Origin: Isoetes taiwanensis
Lineage: Eukaryota; Streptophyta; Lycopodiopsida; Isoetales; Isoetaceae
Direction: 5' to 3'
Assembly (NCBI GenBank): GCA_021234155.1
Contig: JAJEKV010000017.1
Location: forward strand, 4,870,792 to 4,934,791
Length of the DNA stretch: 64,000 nucleotides
In this document: positions 21,024 to 33,106 of the stretch, one piece after another
Layout: the number at the start of each line of letters is the position of its first letter
Numbering within the stretch: position 1 is the first letter of the stretch
Position numbers and translations under genes: made by a program
Notes under the pieces: model-generated
What the model was told of the DNA's origin: nothing
The model's input: only the letters and a program-made list of their open reading frames with translations
Databases searched by the model: none

Positions 21024-22946
21024 TCTTATATTATAATGTTGTGTAATGGACCGCACCCTAAATCGGACGGTCGAGGATTTGATTGACCAATGGTGGAGAT
21101 GATGTGTGCGTGTCTTCAACTAAAATTTCATCTTGACTATGGCTTCAATATGAAAGGGAAAAGGAAAAAGGAAAAGGAAAAGGGAAAAGGGAAAAGGGGA
21201 AGGGGAAGGGGAAGGGAAAAGGAAAAATGATGAAAGGGAAAAGGGGGAAAGGGGAAGGAAAAGGAAAACGATGAAAGGGAAAAAGGGAAAACTATGAAAG
21301 GGAAAAAGGAAAAGGAAAAGGGGAAGGGAAAAGGAAAAAAGATGAAAGGGAAAAGGGAAAACTAAAAGGGAAAATGGAAAACCGAAAAGGAAAAAAGGGA
21401 AAAGGAAAAGGAAAAGGGGACTCGGAAAAGGAAAAAACCATGAAAGGGAAAAGGGAAAAGGGAAATTGGAAAAGGGAAGGGAAAAGGAAAAATGATGAAA
21501 GGGAAAAGGAAAAGGGAAAAGGAAAAGGGGAAGGGAAAAGGAAATGAAAGGAAAAAAAGGGAAAGGAAAAAAAGGAAAAGGAAAAACGATGAAAGGAAAA
21601 AAAAAAGGGAAAAAGGGAAAAGGAAGAGGGAAGGGAAAAGGAAAAACGATGAAAGGGAAAAGGAAGAGGGGAGGGAAAAGGAAAACGATGAAAGGGAAAA
21701 GGAAAAGGGAAAAGAAGAGGAGAAGGGAAAAGGAAAACGATGAAAGGGGAAAAGCAAAAAAAGGAAAAGGGAAAAGGAAAAGGAATAAAGGAAAGGTAAG
21801 AGGAAAAGGAAAGAGAAGGAGAAAAGGAAAATGGAAAGATAAAAAAGAAAATAGAAAAAGAATAGAATAGGCGAGGGGAAAGGGGAACGGAAAAAGAGCA
21901 ATGGACAACGAGAAGGGTAAGAAGTAAAGGTGAGAAAAGGAGAAAAGGTAAGGAAAAATAAGAAAAGGTTGCAAAAGTCCATGGGGAAAAAGAAAAGTAA
22001 AAAGGAAAAGAGAGGGGGAAAAGGGAAAAGAGAACTTGGGAAAAGGGAACTAGAAAAAGAAAAAAATGAAAGGCGGAAAAAAAGGGGAAAAGAGAAAGGG
22101 TGAAGAAAGAGAAAAAAGGAAAGCAAAAAGAGCATCGAGAAAAGGAAGAGGGAAAGGATGGAAAATGAGGAAAAGGTGGGGGGAATTAGAATAGACAAAG
22201 GGTAGGGAGCAAGGAATAGGAAAAGAGGAAGGAGAAAAGGGAAAGGGAAAAAAAGGGAAGAGGGAAAGGGTGAGGAAATAGAAGAAAGAAAGGGAAAAAA
22301 GAGTATGGAAAGGGAAAAGAAAAAAAAAGAAACAAGAAAGGAGAAAGTGGAAAGGGGAAAAGGGGAAGAAGATGGGGAAAGAGGCATATGAAAAGCGAAG
22401 GAACGGAAAGGAAAAATGTAAAGGAAGGGAAAGAGAAAGGAAAGGGAAAAAGGGAACATCGCAAAGCAAAAAGGGTGGGGGAAAGTATGAAAAGGAATGG
22501 AAAGTTGAAAGGAAAGGGAAGCGGAAAAGGAGAAGGAAAGCAAAAAGAGCATGAGGAAAAGAGGAGAGAGAAATGGGAAAAGAGATGGGGAAAATGGCAC
22601 GTGATCAAGAGGAAGAGGGTGGGGAAAGGAAGAAAAGGGCACATGAAAAGGTAAGCAAAAGAGAACGAAAAAAATGCATGAGAAACGGGAAAGAGAAAAG
22701 GAAAAGGAAAAGGAAGAGGAAGGGGAAAAGGAAAGGGAAAGAGAGTAGTGGAAAAATGGGAAGAGCGGGGAAAGATAAAAAGGAAGGGAAAAAGCTGATA
22801 AGAAAAAGAGAAAGAAAAAAAGGGAAAGGGGAAAGGGAAGGCAAAGGGAGGGAGAACGGGGTTAGAAAAAAAAAAAGGGAGAATAAAAAAAGAAAGAAAT
22901 TAAAGGTTCCTAATTTATGCCCAGCAAGGCTGGGTACCATTACTAG
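21024..22946 (+). mobile_element. A/G-rich (polypurine) Helitron, subfamily 2
   Basis: It starts TCTTATATTATAATGTTGTG after an A and ends with hairpin gcccagc-aag-gctgggt (22919-22935) and CTAG at 22943-22946 before T. It shares with 7594-9360 the 5' tract (CGGTCGAGGATTTGATTGAC to CTTCAATATGA), many body phrases (for example GGGAACATCGCAAAGCAAAA and GGCACGTGATCAAGAGGAAG) and the same 3' end. The two are clearly sister copies with indels. No coding capacity. Confidence 0.9.
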
Positions 22947-23913
22947 TATATAATCAATAAGACTGCGCTTGTTTTCATTCATTAACCAAAAGTGCGTCAG
23001 ATCATAGAAAGGTAGTGACTTGTCATCATCACCATTGCTTGTATGATTGAAGAAACTATTAGGTCTTCAGTGAAAAGATCGCCATTCTTTCTATGCAGTA
23101 ACTTAAGAAGCTTAACACTAGAAATCGTTTGTGGTTTATCATTATTAACAAGTACACTTTGAGTGGGAAGAGCGTCATGCCTTTTATGCATTAATTGAAA
23201 TGCTTTAGACTAGAAGCCATTAGTGGATTACCAACTTTAATAAGTACTACAATACGTAAGAAACCATCCATAGTTCTTAATGGTTTTAGTCTATTAACTT
23301 GAAATGCTTCAGACTACATAACATTACTAGTTTATCATGATAACCATGAACCTGATGCATTACAAAACCATGCACATTTTGAGCAAAACAATTATATCTA
23401 ATTTTGATAAGCACAATAGTGCTTTAATAGAAAACTCTGAACACTTTGACTAATCAACTAATAGTGATTTATTGCTATTAACACAATTCGAACCGTGCAG
23501 GTTTACCATGAAAATTAGTCGGGCCAGTTTTCCACAATAACAAACCACAACAACTACCACATTATGAAATCACATGAATAGAGCACTACATTGAAACCAT
23601 ATCCACAACCATCATGTTATACCACATTGACAAACCGTACCCTAAAAACGATATAATGAACCACATCCACGTACCAACATATAATACCACTTTCACAAAC
23701 ACTAGAAATAAGCCATTTACAATCACCATAACGTAATACCACCTTAACAAACCTTACAAGAAGACCAACTAGTTTAGCCACATATGGTTTTTAATGAAAT
23801 TAACCCCCAAACACCCATTAGTTTTGTAGAATGGTTTTCTAGTCACAACCATAGAAAAAACCATGTAGTGTTTTAATTTTGGGTGCCTTGTGTAGCACCA
23901 CCGCCTTAGGGTT
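22947..23913. other. No recognisable gene
   Basis: AT-rich, with recurring short phrases around AAACCA/CACATT and simple dispersed similarity to itself (for example near 23160-23340). I see no coding frame or structural RNA. Confidence 0.4.
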
Positions 23914-24165
23914 TGAGGATAGAGTGCATAGATGGTATGGATTCCCTTGTCGTAGGGCTTCATTATTAGGATTCTACTTTTCAAAATAGGCATGCCTTAT
24001 GACGGTTTACATTTTTTGGATCCACATTCTTCATGTCTGGACACATGCTATGGACAACGTCTAGTAGAATCTCCACAAGGAAATGCTCAACGAGTAAGGT
24101 TGAACGATGCCTTTGAGATGAATTACAGAAGCCTCATATGACAAAGAATATAAATAGAAGATATT

Positions 24166-24237
24166 TGTGGTTGCTGGGAGTCGAGCCCAGGTCTCCACGG
24201 CCACAACGTGGAATTCTAACCATTAAACTACAACCAG
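24166..24237 (-). tRNA. tRNA-His-like (GTG), type 1 site
   Basis: Anticodon loop TTGTGGC inside stem CCACG/CGTGG gives GTG. The A box (TGGTTTAATGG-like) and the B box GGCTCGACTCC are readable. The first acceptor base is C instead of G, so pair 1-72 is lost. No T-run follows. Confidence 0.65.
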
Positions 24238-24426
24238 AACAACATAAGGAAGCAATTTTAGTAAAACATACGTATTCTAAACTTCTAATTGAAGTAAATA
24301 CAAAGTTTTTGGATTTCTACAAAATATAATCTTTCAATCAGGAGCAAAAACAATATCTACAAGAAACTTATATGCACGACAATGATGGGCATTTTTAGCA
24401 CATGTAAAATAAGTAGATGTCATGCA

Positions 24427-26293
24427 TCTTATATTATAAAGTTTTAGCGTATGTCTTGCATCAAACCCTAATTTAGATAGTTGAGATTGTCTGATTGCAT
24501 TCAAAGGCCGAGATTTATCGCACAACTTCCCACCACCGTGATTGGCCATGCTCTGATCTCTTAAGAGGAAAGGGAAAATGACAGAGAAAAGGGCAAAGTG
24601 AGAGGCAAAAAGGCACGGGTAAAAGGGAAAGACGGAGAAGGGAAAAGGAAAGGGAAAAGAGCACGAAAAAGGGAAAGAAAAAGAAAGGGAGAAAAAGGAA
24701 GGAAAAAAGGACACTATGAAAAGGAGAAGGGGGAAAGGGTGAGGACATAATAAGGGAAAAGAAAAGGGGAAGGGAGGAAAAGGAAGAAAAATAGGGCAAC
24801 GGGAAAAAAGGTGAAGACAGAAAGGGTGACGGAAGGGAAAAAGGGGAAGATAAGAATGATGGAGAGAAGGAAAAAAGGGCATGGAAAAATAGAAAGGGAA
24901 GGAAAAAGGAAAAAGGAGGCGAAAAAGGGAAAATGGCATGAGGAAAAGGGAGAGGGAAATGAGAGAGGATGAAGAAAGTGGCACGAGAAGAGGAAAAGGG
25001 TGAGGAAAGGAAAAAAAGAAAGGGAAAAAGAGATGGAAAAAGGGAAAAGGGAAAAGCGAAAAGCAAAAAGAGAACAGAAAACATGGAATAGGAAAAGAGG
25101 AAAAGGGAAAAGGGGAAGAGGGTGGTAAAAGGAGGAAAAAGGGCATGTGAAAAAGGGGAAAAAATGGAATGGAAAAAGGGTGGGAAAATGGAAAGGAAAA
25201 GAGAGAAGGAAAAAAAAAGAGTGGAAAGGAAAGAGGAAAAGTGCATGGAAAAAGAGAAAAAGATGAAAAAAAGAAGGAAAAAGGAAAAAGGAAATGGGAG
25301 GCGAAAAGGGAAAGGGGAAAGAAAAAAGAACACGAGGAATAAGGAGGGAAAATGGAAAAGAAGAAGGGAAAAAGGGTGGGAAAAAAAACCGGAAGAGGGA
25401 AAGGGTGAGGAAAGGGTAAAAAATAAAGGGAAAAAGAGAGCATGGGGAAAGGGAAAAGAAACTTCCTCTAAAAAAAGGGGAATAGGGATGGGGAAGAGGG
25501 AAGAGGGTAGGGAAAGGCGGAAGAAAAGGCAAGTAAAAAAAAAGTGGAAAAAAAGGAATGGAAAAATACATGAAAAGGGAAAAGGAAAAAGGAAAGGGAA
25601 AGGGAAAGGGAAAGGGAAAGAGAAAAGAGAAAAGGAAGGGGGGAAGGAAAGAGGAAAAGGGCACGGGAAAAAGGGAAAGGGTGGGGAAATGATGAAAAAA
25701 GAAGGAAAGGGAAAAAGAAAAAGGGAGGCAGAAAGAGGAAGAAGAAAATGGAAAAAAAGAGACATGAGATAAAGAAGAAAAGGGTGAGGAGAGGAAGAAA
25801 AACATAAAAAAAAAAGGTGGGGAAAAGGGAATGCAAAAAGGGCATGAGAAAAGGGAAGGGAAAAGAGAAAAGCAAAAGGAATGGAAAAAGGAAAGGGAAA
25901 AAAGAGCATGAGAAAAATGGGAAGGGTGGAGAAAGGTGAAAAGGGAAGGAAAAAAGCCGTCAAAAAAAGGGAAAGGGAAAGGGAAAAATGAGAAGGAGAA
26001 AAGGAAAGAAAAGAGGAGGGAGAAGAGGGTAAAAAAGAAAAGAAAAAAAAAAGAGAGAAGGAGAAAAGTAAATGTGCAGGGAAAATAAGAAAAGGGAAAA
26101 AAAAAGAAAGTCACGTGAAGAAAATGAGAAAAAAAAGGATATCTGAAGGATAGAGCAAAGGGAAGGTTATCAAATGCACAAAAACCTCTTATAGCTTAGA
26201 TATGATGGACTTGGTTAATGAGTCTGAGCTGAATAGGTTTCCATCCACAAATATTCCCAACATTTGCCCAGCAACGCTGGGCACCATTACTAG
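24427..26293 (+). mobile_element. A/G-rich Helitron, subfamily 1, with exact empty site
   Basis: It starts TCTTATATTATAAAGTTTTA and ends with hairpin gcccagc-aac-gctgggc (26266-26282) and CTAG at 26290-26293. The flanks are GTCATGCA on the left and TTCAATATAG on the right. The uninterrupted form GTCATGCATTCAATATAG is present in array units at about 47617 and 49983, proving insertion between A and T with no target duplication. The body is nearly all A/G. It is nearly the same element, in opposite orientation, as 38939-40801. Confidence 0.95.
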
Positions 26294-26423
26294 TTCAATA
26301 TAGACTTTTAGATATATTCGGGTCCATAGATGTCAAAGAGTACCAATTGTGAATGGTTTAGTGTAAAGACAGGTGGGCATTAGCCATTGAATTGGCTTGC
26401 AAGAATAATCTATAGTGATTTTT

Positions 26424-26495
26424 TGTGGTTGCTGGGAGTCGAGCCCAGGTCTCCACGGCCACAACGTGGAATTCTAACCACTAAACTACAACCAC
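26424..26495 (-). tRNA. tRNA-His (GTG), complete cloverleaf, type 2 site
   Basis: 72 bases with the discriminator A. Acceptor GTGGTTG/CAACCAC and anticodon stem CCACG/CGTGG pair fully, and the loop TTGTGGC gives GTG. T stem CTGGG/CCCAG, A box TAGTTTAGTGG, B box GGCTCGACTCC. It matches the plant nuclear tRNA-His plan. No TTTT terminator follows directly on the minus strand. This is the reference copy for the array. Confidence 0.85.
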
Positions 26496-27069
26496 AACCA
26501 CATCAATATAACTTCAATACATTTACCATTGTGTGAAAAAAGGGATCTTATGATCATTTTGTCACCGAAGAAAATACATATCTCGATTTCTCGTAAACTA
26601 CGGGGCCTTCAATCTGAAGCAAAGCTTCTACCTACTACAAACATACTGCCCAGGGATGTCGCGGATTTTTATCAACGTGTAAATGAGCAAAAGTAATGGA
26701 GTGAATAAATAGCTATAGACGTCATCGTGTCCATAGACAAAATAGAGTGTCAACTGCGAATTATTTAGGGTTCCTGGAGTTTAGCATTAGGCTAATTAGC
26801 CATGGAATAGAATGGATAGAGGATGCAGTGCATAGATGGTATGGATTCCCTTGTCGTCGGGCTTCATTATTAGGATTCTACGTTTCAAAATAAGAAGGCC
26901 TTATGACGGTTTACATTTTTTGGATCCGCATTCTTCATGTCTGGACACATGTTATGGACAACGTCTAGTAGAATCTCCACAAGGAAATGCTCAACGAGTA
27001 AGATTGAACGATGCCTTTGAGATGAATTGTAGAAGCCTCATATTACAAAGAATATAAATACATGATATT

Positions 27070-27141
27070 TGTAGTTGCTGGGAGTCGAGCCCAGGTCTCC
27101 ACGGCTACAACGTGGAATTCTAACCACTAAACTACAACCCC
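27070..27141 (-). tRNA. tRNA-His body with GTA anticodon, type 1 site
   Basis: The anticodon loop reads TTGTAGC, so positions 34-36 are GTA (Tyr) in an otherwise His-type body. The acceptor strand ends CAACTAC, needing a G-T pair, and the 5' side starts GGGG instead of GTGG. Probably a decayed copy. Confidence 0.55.
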
Positions 27142-27413
27142 AACAATATAAGGAAACAACTTTAGTAAAACATACGTATTCTAATCTTCTAATTGAAGTA
27201 AACACAAAGTTTTTGGATTTCTACAAAATATAATCTTTCAATCAGGAGCAAAAACAATATCTACTAGAAACTTATATGCACGACAATGATGGGCATTTCT
27301 AGCACATGTAAAATCAGTAGATGTCATGCATTGAATATAGAAACAATATCTACTAGAAACTTATATGCACGACAATGATGGGCATTTCTAGCACATGTAA
27401 AATCAGTAGATGT

Positions 27414-29178
27414 GGGATGTTAGGGTTAGGTTGCGCTTAGGGCGGTGGCAGGCGGCCGCCCATCTCGTGCAGAGCAAAAAATCCTCACATTTCTGCTGGA
27501 GGAGTGGTCGGAAATCATCCTTGACCACTGGCTTCTATGTTTCTGTAGTTTTTTCGTGGATTGGAGCATGCTGCTGAGCCCCAACGATTCAGACCTGTGG
27601 CAAAGGGGTTTTATTTCGAGCTCGCCTTAGCTCTGAAGAATCCTTAAGCACAAGACCCTGAGGTTAGAACAGTCGCATGTCTCCTTCCTACATTTTAACT
27701 AGAATGGGAAGCCAATCATGCATCAACAGTATGCTTTGTTTTGTTAGCTCATATTGCTGGGGAGGAGCCCAAATCATAATGGTATGCTTTATTCCCTTTC
27801 TCGATGTGTGCCTTGGGCCGATTTCTTTCTCGATTTAGACCGGATATGCTTTGACTCAATCGTAGCTTAGACGATCGCACTCATCGTAGCAAGGATTCGT
27901 TGCACTCACTGCAGCTTAGGGGGTACTAGATGGCTGCAGGCTGTATAGCAAGGATCTGCTGCACTTATTGCAGCTTAGGGACTTCAACTTATCTGGATTA
28001 TTCGGTTTCACTCCGGGCAGATGCTAGAGCAATACCATTTGATTGTGTTTCCCATTTTAAACATGGAAGGACATTTTCTGTTCAAAGATTATGTGTTATT
28101 GTGTTAGATTTCAGTTGGGGCAAGCAAGAACAAGAAATGTGCAGTCCTAGTTCTGATGTTCACTACTGCATTAGATTCAGTTTGGGGTATATCACATTTC
28201 TTATCTGCTACAGACTGGGCTCATCAAGATGAGTGCGTTAGAATTATTCAGCCGGCATCTAAGGTATGATTCTTGCAGTAGTCTATCTGGTGGTGGAGTA
28301 GTTTTGGAATATATTTAGTGTGATGGTCCTTGAGCAGTCCCCTCTGTGTGGATGAGCAAAGAAGACTTCTCAAGAATGGTGGACTTTAGCTTGAGCGATC
28401 CTCTTTTGCTGTGGAGGTCTTTGGGTGCATGTGGCAGCATTCTTCTGTTTTGGTTTAAGCCCTAATTGTTATAGATGTGATGGCATGTAACTTGGATGGA
28501 GCCTAGTTCTTTCATGTTGACCCTCTTTCATCCCAGCTGAAAGGAGGTGTGGATTTCAGAAGAGTGCATCATGAAAGCAATCTGCCTGAAGGCAAGTGAT
28601 TCTAGGAGAACATTGGACGGGAGGCCACATGTTCTTACAGCTGCTAGCAGGTTGAATGGTGGGTTATGAGCCAGCCAGTGGTGGGGGGCTTTAGTTTACT
28701 TTTTCATCCAGTTGGTAGAGCGTAGGGAAGACGAAACCCATTGCAAGTGTTCATGGGCAGTGAAGTGAAGGTGGACCATCCCATTGGGGAGAGGCCTTTG
28801 CATCTATATCTCAAAGAAGAAGGTGAGAATAACACTCTTAAGTACGAGAAATTGGAAAAAGCGTTTTTATTCTTCCAGTAGTACTGTGATATAGATAGTG
28901 TATGGGCCGAGTTAACGCCAGGAATGAAGCTTCCACTTTGTTTGTTGTTGTCCACTGCATTTTCGGAGACGGATCTTAAAGGGGTCTCATCTTCAGGATC
29001 AGGTTGACAGATGGATTATTGTAATGGTGCTTCTACATTTTATTCCATACCTGGGTGGATTGTGCTGAAATGTTTAGGCTATCAGGCTGCCATGGAGCCA
29101 GAAATAAATGTATTTATACATATTATATTATTAATAAAAAACATAAAAATCTTGCCTTAAAAAAAAAAAAAAAAAAAA
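27414..29178 (+). mobile_element. Poly(A)-tailed retroposon with 15-bp target duplication
   Basis: AAAATCAGTAGATGT precedes the element (27399-27413) and follows its poly(A) tail (29175-29189, overlapping the last A's). Removing the insert restores the array sequence AAAATCAGTAGATGTCATGC. The insert starts in a GC-rich stretch (GGGATGTTAGGGTTAGG, GGCAGGCGGCCGCC) and ends CTTGCCTTAA plus about 18 A's. The end resembles the LINE 3' end at 47402 (CTGCCTTAACCTC plus A's). It has no reverse transcriptase or long frame. A 50-bp-scale duplication (AGCAAGGAT...CTGCAGCTTAGGG) lies at 27879-27977. It is either a transcript copied by LINE machinery or an internally unrelated non-autonomous LINE derivative. 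Confidence 0.8.
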
Positions 29179-29325
29179 TCAGTAGATGTCATGCATTGAA
29201 TATAGAGTTTTAGATATATTCGTGTCCATAGATGTCAAAGAGTACCAATTGTGAATGGTTTAGTGTAAAGACAGGTGGGCATTAGCCATTGAATTCATTT
29301 GTAAGAATAATCTATAGTGATTTTT

Positions 29326-29397
29326 TGTGGTTGCTGGGAGTCGAGCCCAGATCTCCACGGCCACAACGTGGAATTCTAACCACTAAACTACAACCAC
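29326..29397 (-). tRNA. tRNA-His (GTG), type 2 site
   Basis: Same structure as 26424-26495; one change (C to T) in the variable region. Acceptor, anticodon and T stems are intact. Confidence 0.8.
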
Positions 29398-29956
29398 AAC
29401 CACAACCACATCAATATAACTTCAACACATTTACCATCGTGTGAAAAAAGGGATCTTATGATCATTTTATCACCGAAGAAAACACATAGTCTCTGGATTC
29501 TATAAACTACAGTCCTTCAATCTGAAGCAAAGCTTCTACCTACTACAAACATACTGCCCAGGGATGTCGCGGATTTTTATCAACGTGTAAATGAGCAAAA
29601 GTAATGGAGTGAATAAATAGCTGTAGATGTCATCGTGTCCATAGACGAAATAGAGTGTCAACTGCAAATTATTTAGGGTTCCTGGAGTTTAGCATTAGCC
29701 ATGGAATAGAATGGATAGAGGATGGAGTGCATAGATGGTATGGATTCCCTTGTCGTCGGGCTTCATTATTAGGATTCTACTTTTCAAAATAAGCAGGCCT
29801 TATGACGGTTTACATTTTTTGGATCCGCATTCTTCATGTCTGGACACATGTTATGGACAACGTCTAGTAGAATCTCCACAAGGAAATGCTCAACGAGTTG
29901 CCTTTGAGATGAATTGTAGAAGCCTCATATTACAAAGAATATAAATACAAAATATT

Positions 29957-30028
29957 TGTGGTTGCTAGGAGTCGAGCCCAGGTCTCCACGGCCACAACGT
30001 GTAATTCTAACCACTAAACTACAACCAC
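29957..30028 (-). tRNA. tRNA-His (GTG), type 1 site
   Basis: Anticodon GTG. The anticodon stem has one mismatch (A27 opposite G43) and the T stem one wobble. The acceptor stem is intact (GTGGTTG/CAACCAC). Confidence 0.7.
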
Positions 30029-30312
30029 AACAACATAAGGAAACAACTTTAGTAAAACATACGTATTCTAATCTTCTAATTGATGTAAACACAAAGTTTT
30101 TGGATTTCTACAAAATATAATCTTTCAATCAAAAGGAAAAACAATATCTACTAGAAACTTATATGGGCATTCTTAGCACATGTAAAATCAGTAGATGTCA
30201 TGCATTGATTATAGAGTTTTAGATATACTCGTGTCCATAGATGTCAAAGAGTCCCAGACAGGTGGGCATTAGCCATTGAATTGGCTTGTAAGAATAATCT
30301 ATAGTGATTTTT

Positions 30313-30384
30313 TGTGGTTGCTGGGAGTCGAGCCCAGGTCTCCACGGCCACAATGTGGAATTCTAACCACTAAACTACAACCAC
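30313..30384 (-). tRNA. tRNA-His (GTG), type 2 site
   Basis: Anticodon GTG. One anticodon-stem mismatch (A31-C39, from AATGTGG on the plus strand). Other stems are intact. Confidence 0.75.
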
Positions 30385-30844
30385 AACCACATCAATATAA
30401 CTTCAATACATTTACCATCGTGTGAGAAAAGGGATCTTATGATCATTTTGTCGCCGAAGAAAACACATAGTCTTTGGATTCCTGTAAACTACAGTCCTTC
30501 AATCTGAAGCAAAGCTTCTACCTACTACAAACATACTGCCCAGGGATGTCGCGGATTTTTATCAACGTGTAAATGAGCAAAAGTAATGGAGTGAATAAAT
30601 AGCTGTAGATGTCATCTTGTCCATTGACGAAATAGAGTGTCAACTGCGAATTATTTAGGGTTCCTGGAGATTAGCATTAGCCATGGAATAGAATGAATAG
30701 AGGATGAAGTGCATAGATGGTATGGATTCCCTTGTCGTAGGGCTTCATTATTAGGATTCTACTTTTCAAAATAAGCATGCCTTATGACGGTTTACATTTT
30801 TTGGATCCACATTCTTCATGTCTGGACACATGTTATGGACAACG

Positions 30845-31577
30845 TGTTAGAACTAGACAACACTTGTACAATTTAATCCTAGCAAAAATGTCTTTAAATT
30901 TCACTCTTATGATAATTCAAGCTTATCAAACTTTTTTATGCTTCACAACAACATTTGCATTTCAATCAAATCCTTCACACTAACAAGGAAGCCACATTAT
31001 GGTCAATAATTCCTTGCTCAAATTGATCTTCAACAACAACAAGTATGTACTAGTCAACTTTCTTTAGAATATAATCCTTCAACCATTAATTTCCCAACAC
31101 CAACTATTGTAATCGTTCACTGTAGCAAAGGGATTGACTGAGTTCCTGTAGCAACGTTGACTGCCTCCATTCGATCATATATGAGACGGATCAGAGCATC
31201 CTTGGATTCGAATCATTCTTCAAAGCTCTGCTCCACCTTATAATAGAACAGTCCGGCGGTTTAGCATTGCCGGATCAACTTTCTTATTCAAGCAAAGTCT
31301 TCATTCTAAATATCCCACATGCGTTTTCTTCAAAAACGATATTCGAGCTCAACCTTCGAATATTTACTATCTACAACTATTTCTTCAATGCTTAACCATT
31401 AACATCTTTAACCATAATTTTACTATTAACCTTTAGCTAACTTCCATAGCTTTAAGGTTTGCAATGATGCCATTAGATATTGTAGTTTCTATCTGCATGT
31501 GAGCCTCACTCAAAATTTATTTGACTGCAACAACCTATACTGTTCCTCATAATATGACATGATTCACATTTTCAACA
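30845..31577 (-). repeat. copia 3' LTR (733 bp)
   Basis: On the minus strand it begins TGTTGAAAATG directly after a purine tract and ends TTCTAACA at the array flank, giving the standard TG...CA ends. Confidence 0.8.
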
Positions 31578-31587
31578 CTTCCCCTTC
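31578..31587 (-). promoter_or_regulatory. Polypurine tract of the copia element
   Basis: GAAGGGGAAG on the minus strand lies directly before the LTR start. It is the usual primer for plus-strand DNA synthesis. Confidence 0.75.
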
Positions 31588-33106
31588 ATGTCATATCTCC
31601 TTGTGTCATATCTGAATCTGTATGCATGATTTGTTTTCTGAGCTCAGTGAACCTTTTCTCTGCCAGAACCTTTGTTAAAATATCTGCTACATGTTTATCT
31701 GTACTAATATAATTAACTTGGATCAAACCTTTGCATACTGCATCCATGATGAAATGCATTTCTAATTCTATATGCTTCGACCTTTCATGCATTACTGGAT
31801 TTCTGGTCATGGCTATGCAGCTTGTGCTGTCACATAGCATCTCACTAGAGTTTGGCTGCTCAACTCCAAGTTCTAAAATTAACCTCCTTTCCCATATTAG
31901 TTCTTTTGCACATAATGTGGCTGAGGCATATTCAGCTTCTGCAGTTGACAATGCTATAGATGACTGTTTTTTGCACTTCCAAGCTATAAGACCTCCTCCA
32001 AGCATCATAAGGTATCCTGATGTTGACTTTCTTGCATCTAAATCTCCTGCCCAGTCAGCATCACAGAAAGCAGTCAATATTAAGTTTTTTGAATTGTATG
32101 CAATTCCCATATCCATAGTGCCTTTTAAATCACGTTTTGCAGCAATCCAATGATCCTTCCCTGGATCATTGTTATATCTACTGAGCATGTTTACACTATG
32201 AGCAATATCTGGCCTTGTGCAATTAGCAACATAGGCTAGGCATCCTGTTAAAGATCTATATGGAATTTTCTCCATAATTTTCCTTTCTTCATCATTTTTA
32301 GGACACATGTCAAGAGAAAGCTTACATCCTGGTGCAGCAGGAGTTTTACTAATGTTACATTCTTTCATTTTAAATTTCTCAAGCATACCTCTGATCTGCT
32401 CCTTTTGAGTTAAAATGATGGTACCTTTATCCCTATTTCTTGACACCTCAATCCCTAAAAACTTTGTAAGTTCTCCAAGGTCTGACATTTCAAATCTGCT
32501 TTTCAATAACCTTTTGCACATCAATAAACATTTTGTCCCTTTGGCCACCATAATGTTGTCATCAACATATAAAGCAATAATGCACCAACCGTCTTGACAT
32601 TCAAATTTATACAAATTCCCATCATTCAAAAACTTAACAAATCCTTGTTCAATAAGATAAGAATCCATGCATTTGTACCATTCTCTAGGAGATTGTCTTA
32701 GCCCATAAACTGCCCTTTTCAATTTCCAAACCTTATCTTCCCCTTGCTCAAATCCTGGTGCTTGTTTCATGAAAATTTCCTCATCTAATTTTGCATTTAA
32801 GAAAGCAGTTTTTACATCCATGTGATGCACTTCTAGATTCCATGCATTTGCCAAAGCCAATAGCATTCTGACACTGTTCATTTTTACTAAAGGAGAAAAT
32901 GTTTCATCAAAATCCTGACCTTTTTTCTGTGAGAAACCCTGAGCAACCAGTCTGGCTTTGTATTTAGGTGATTTACCATCTGCTCCAGTTTTGATTCTGA
33001 AAATCCATTTATTGCCTACTATATTCTTACCTTCTGGAGTGTTCACTGTTTCAAAAGTGTCAGTCTGACAAAGGAGTCCATTTCCTCTTTCATAGCATTT
33101 AGCCAC
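31586..33106 (-). pseudogene. copia reverse transcriptase and RNase H
   Basis: Copies retrotransposon RNA into DNA in cytoplasmic particles. It reads NKWIFRIKTGADGKSPKYKA, then TAFLNAKLDEEIFMKQAPGF, the active-site LYVDDN (YVDD at 32558-32569), SRYNNDPGKDHW, and the RNase H region with DADWAGDLDARKSTSGY and SSIALSTAEAEYAS. It ends at a stop just inside the purine tract. This frame is open for 506 codons, so most of the domain is preserved. The join to the upstream integrase frame needs a frameshift near 33060, so the polyprotein is broken. Confidence 0.9.

Noticed and set aside
26836-27057. A 73-codon frame (MVWIPLSSGF...) repeated in several array units
   Set aside because: It recurs only because the unit recurs. 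Copies differ by frameshifts and there is no recognised domain. On the other strand, similar frames simply read through the tRNA (GCSLMVRIPHCGRG).
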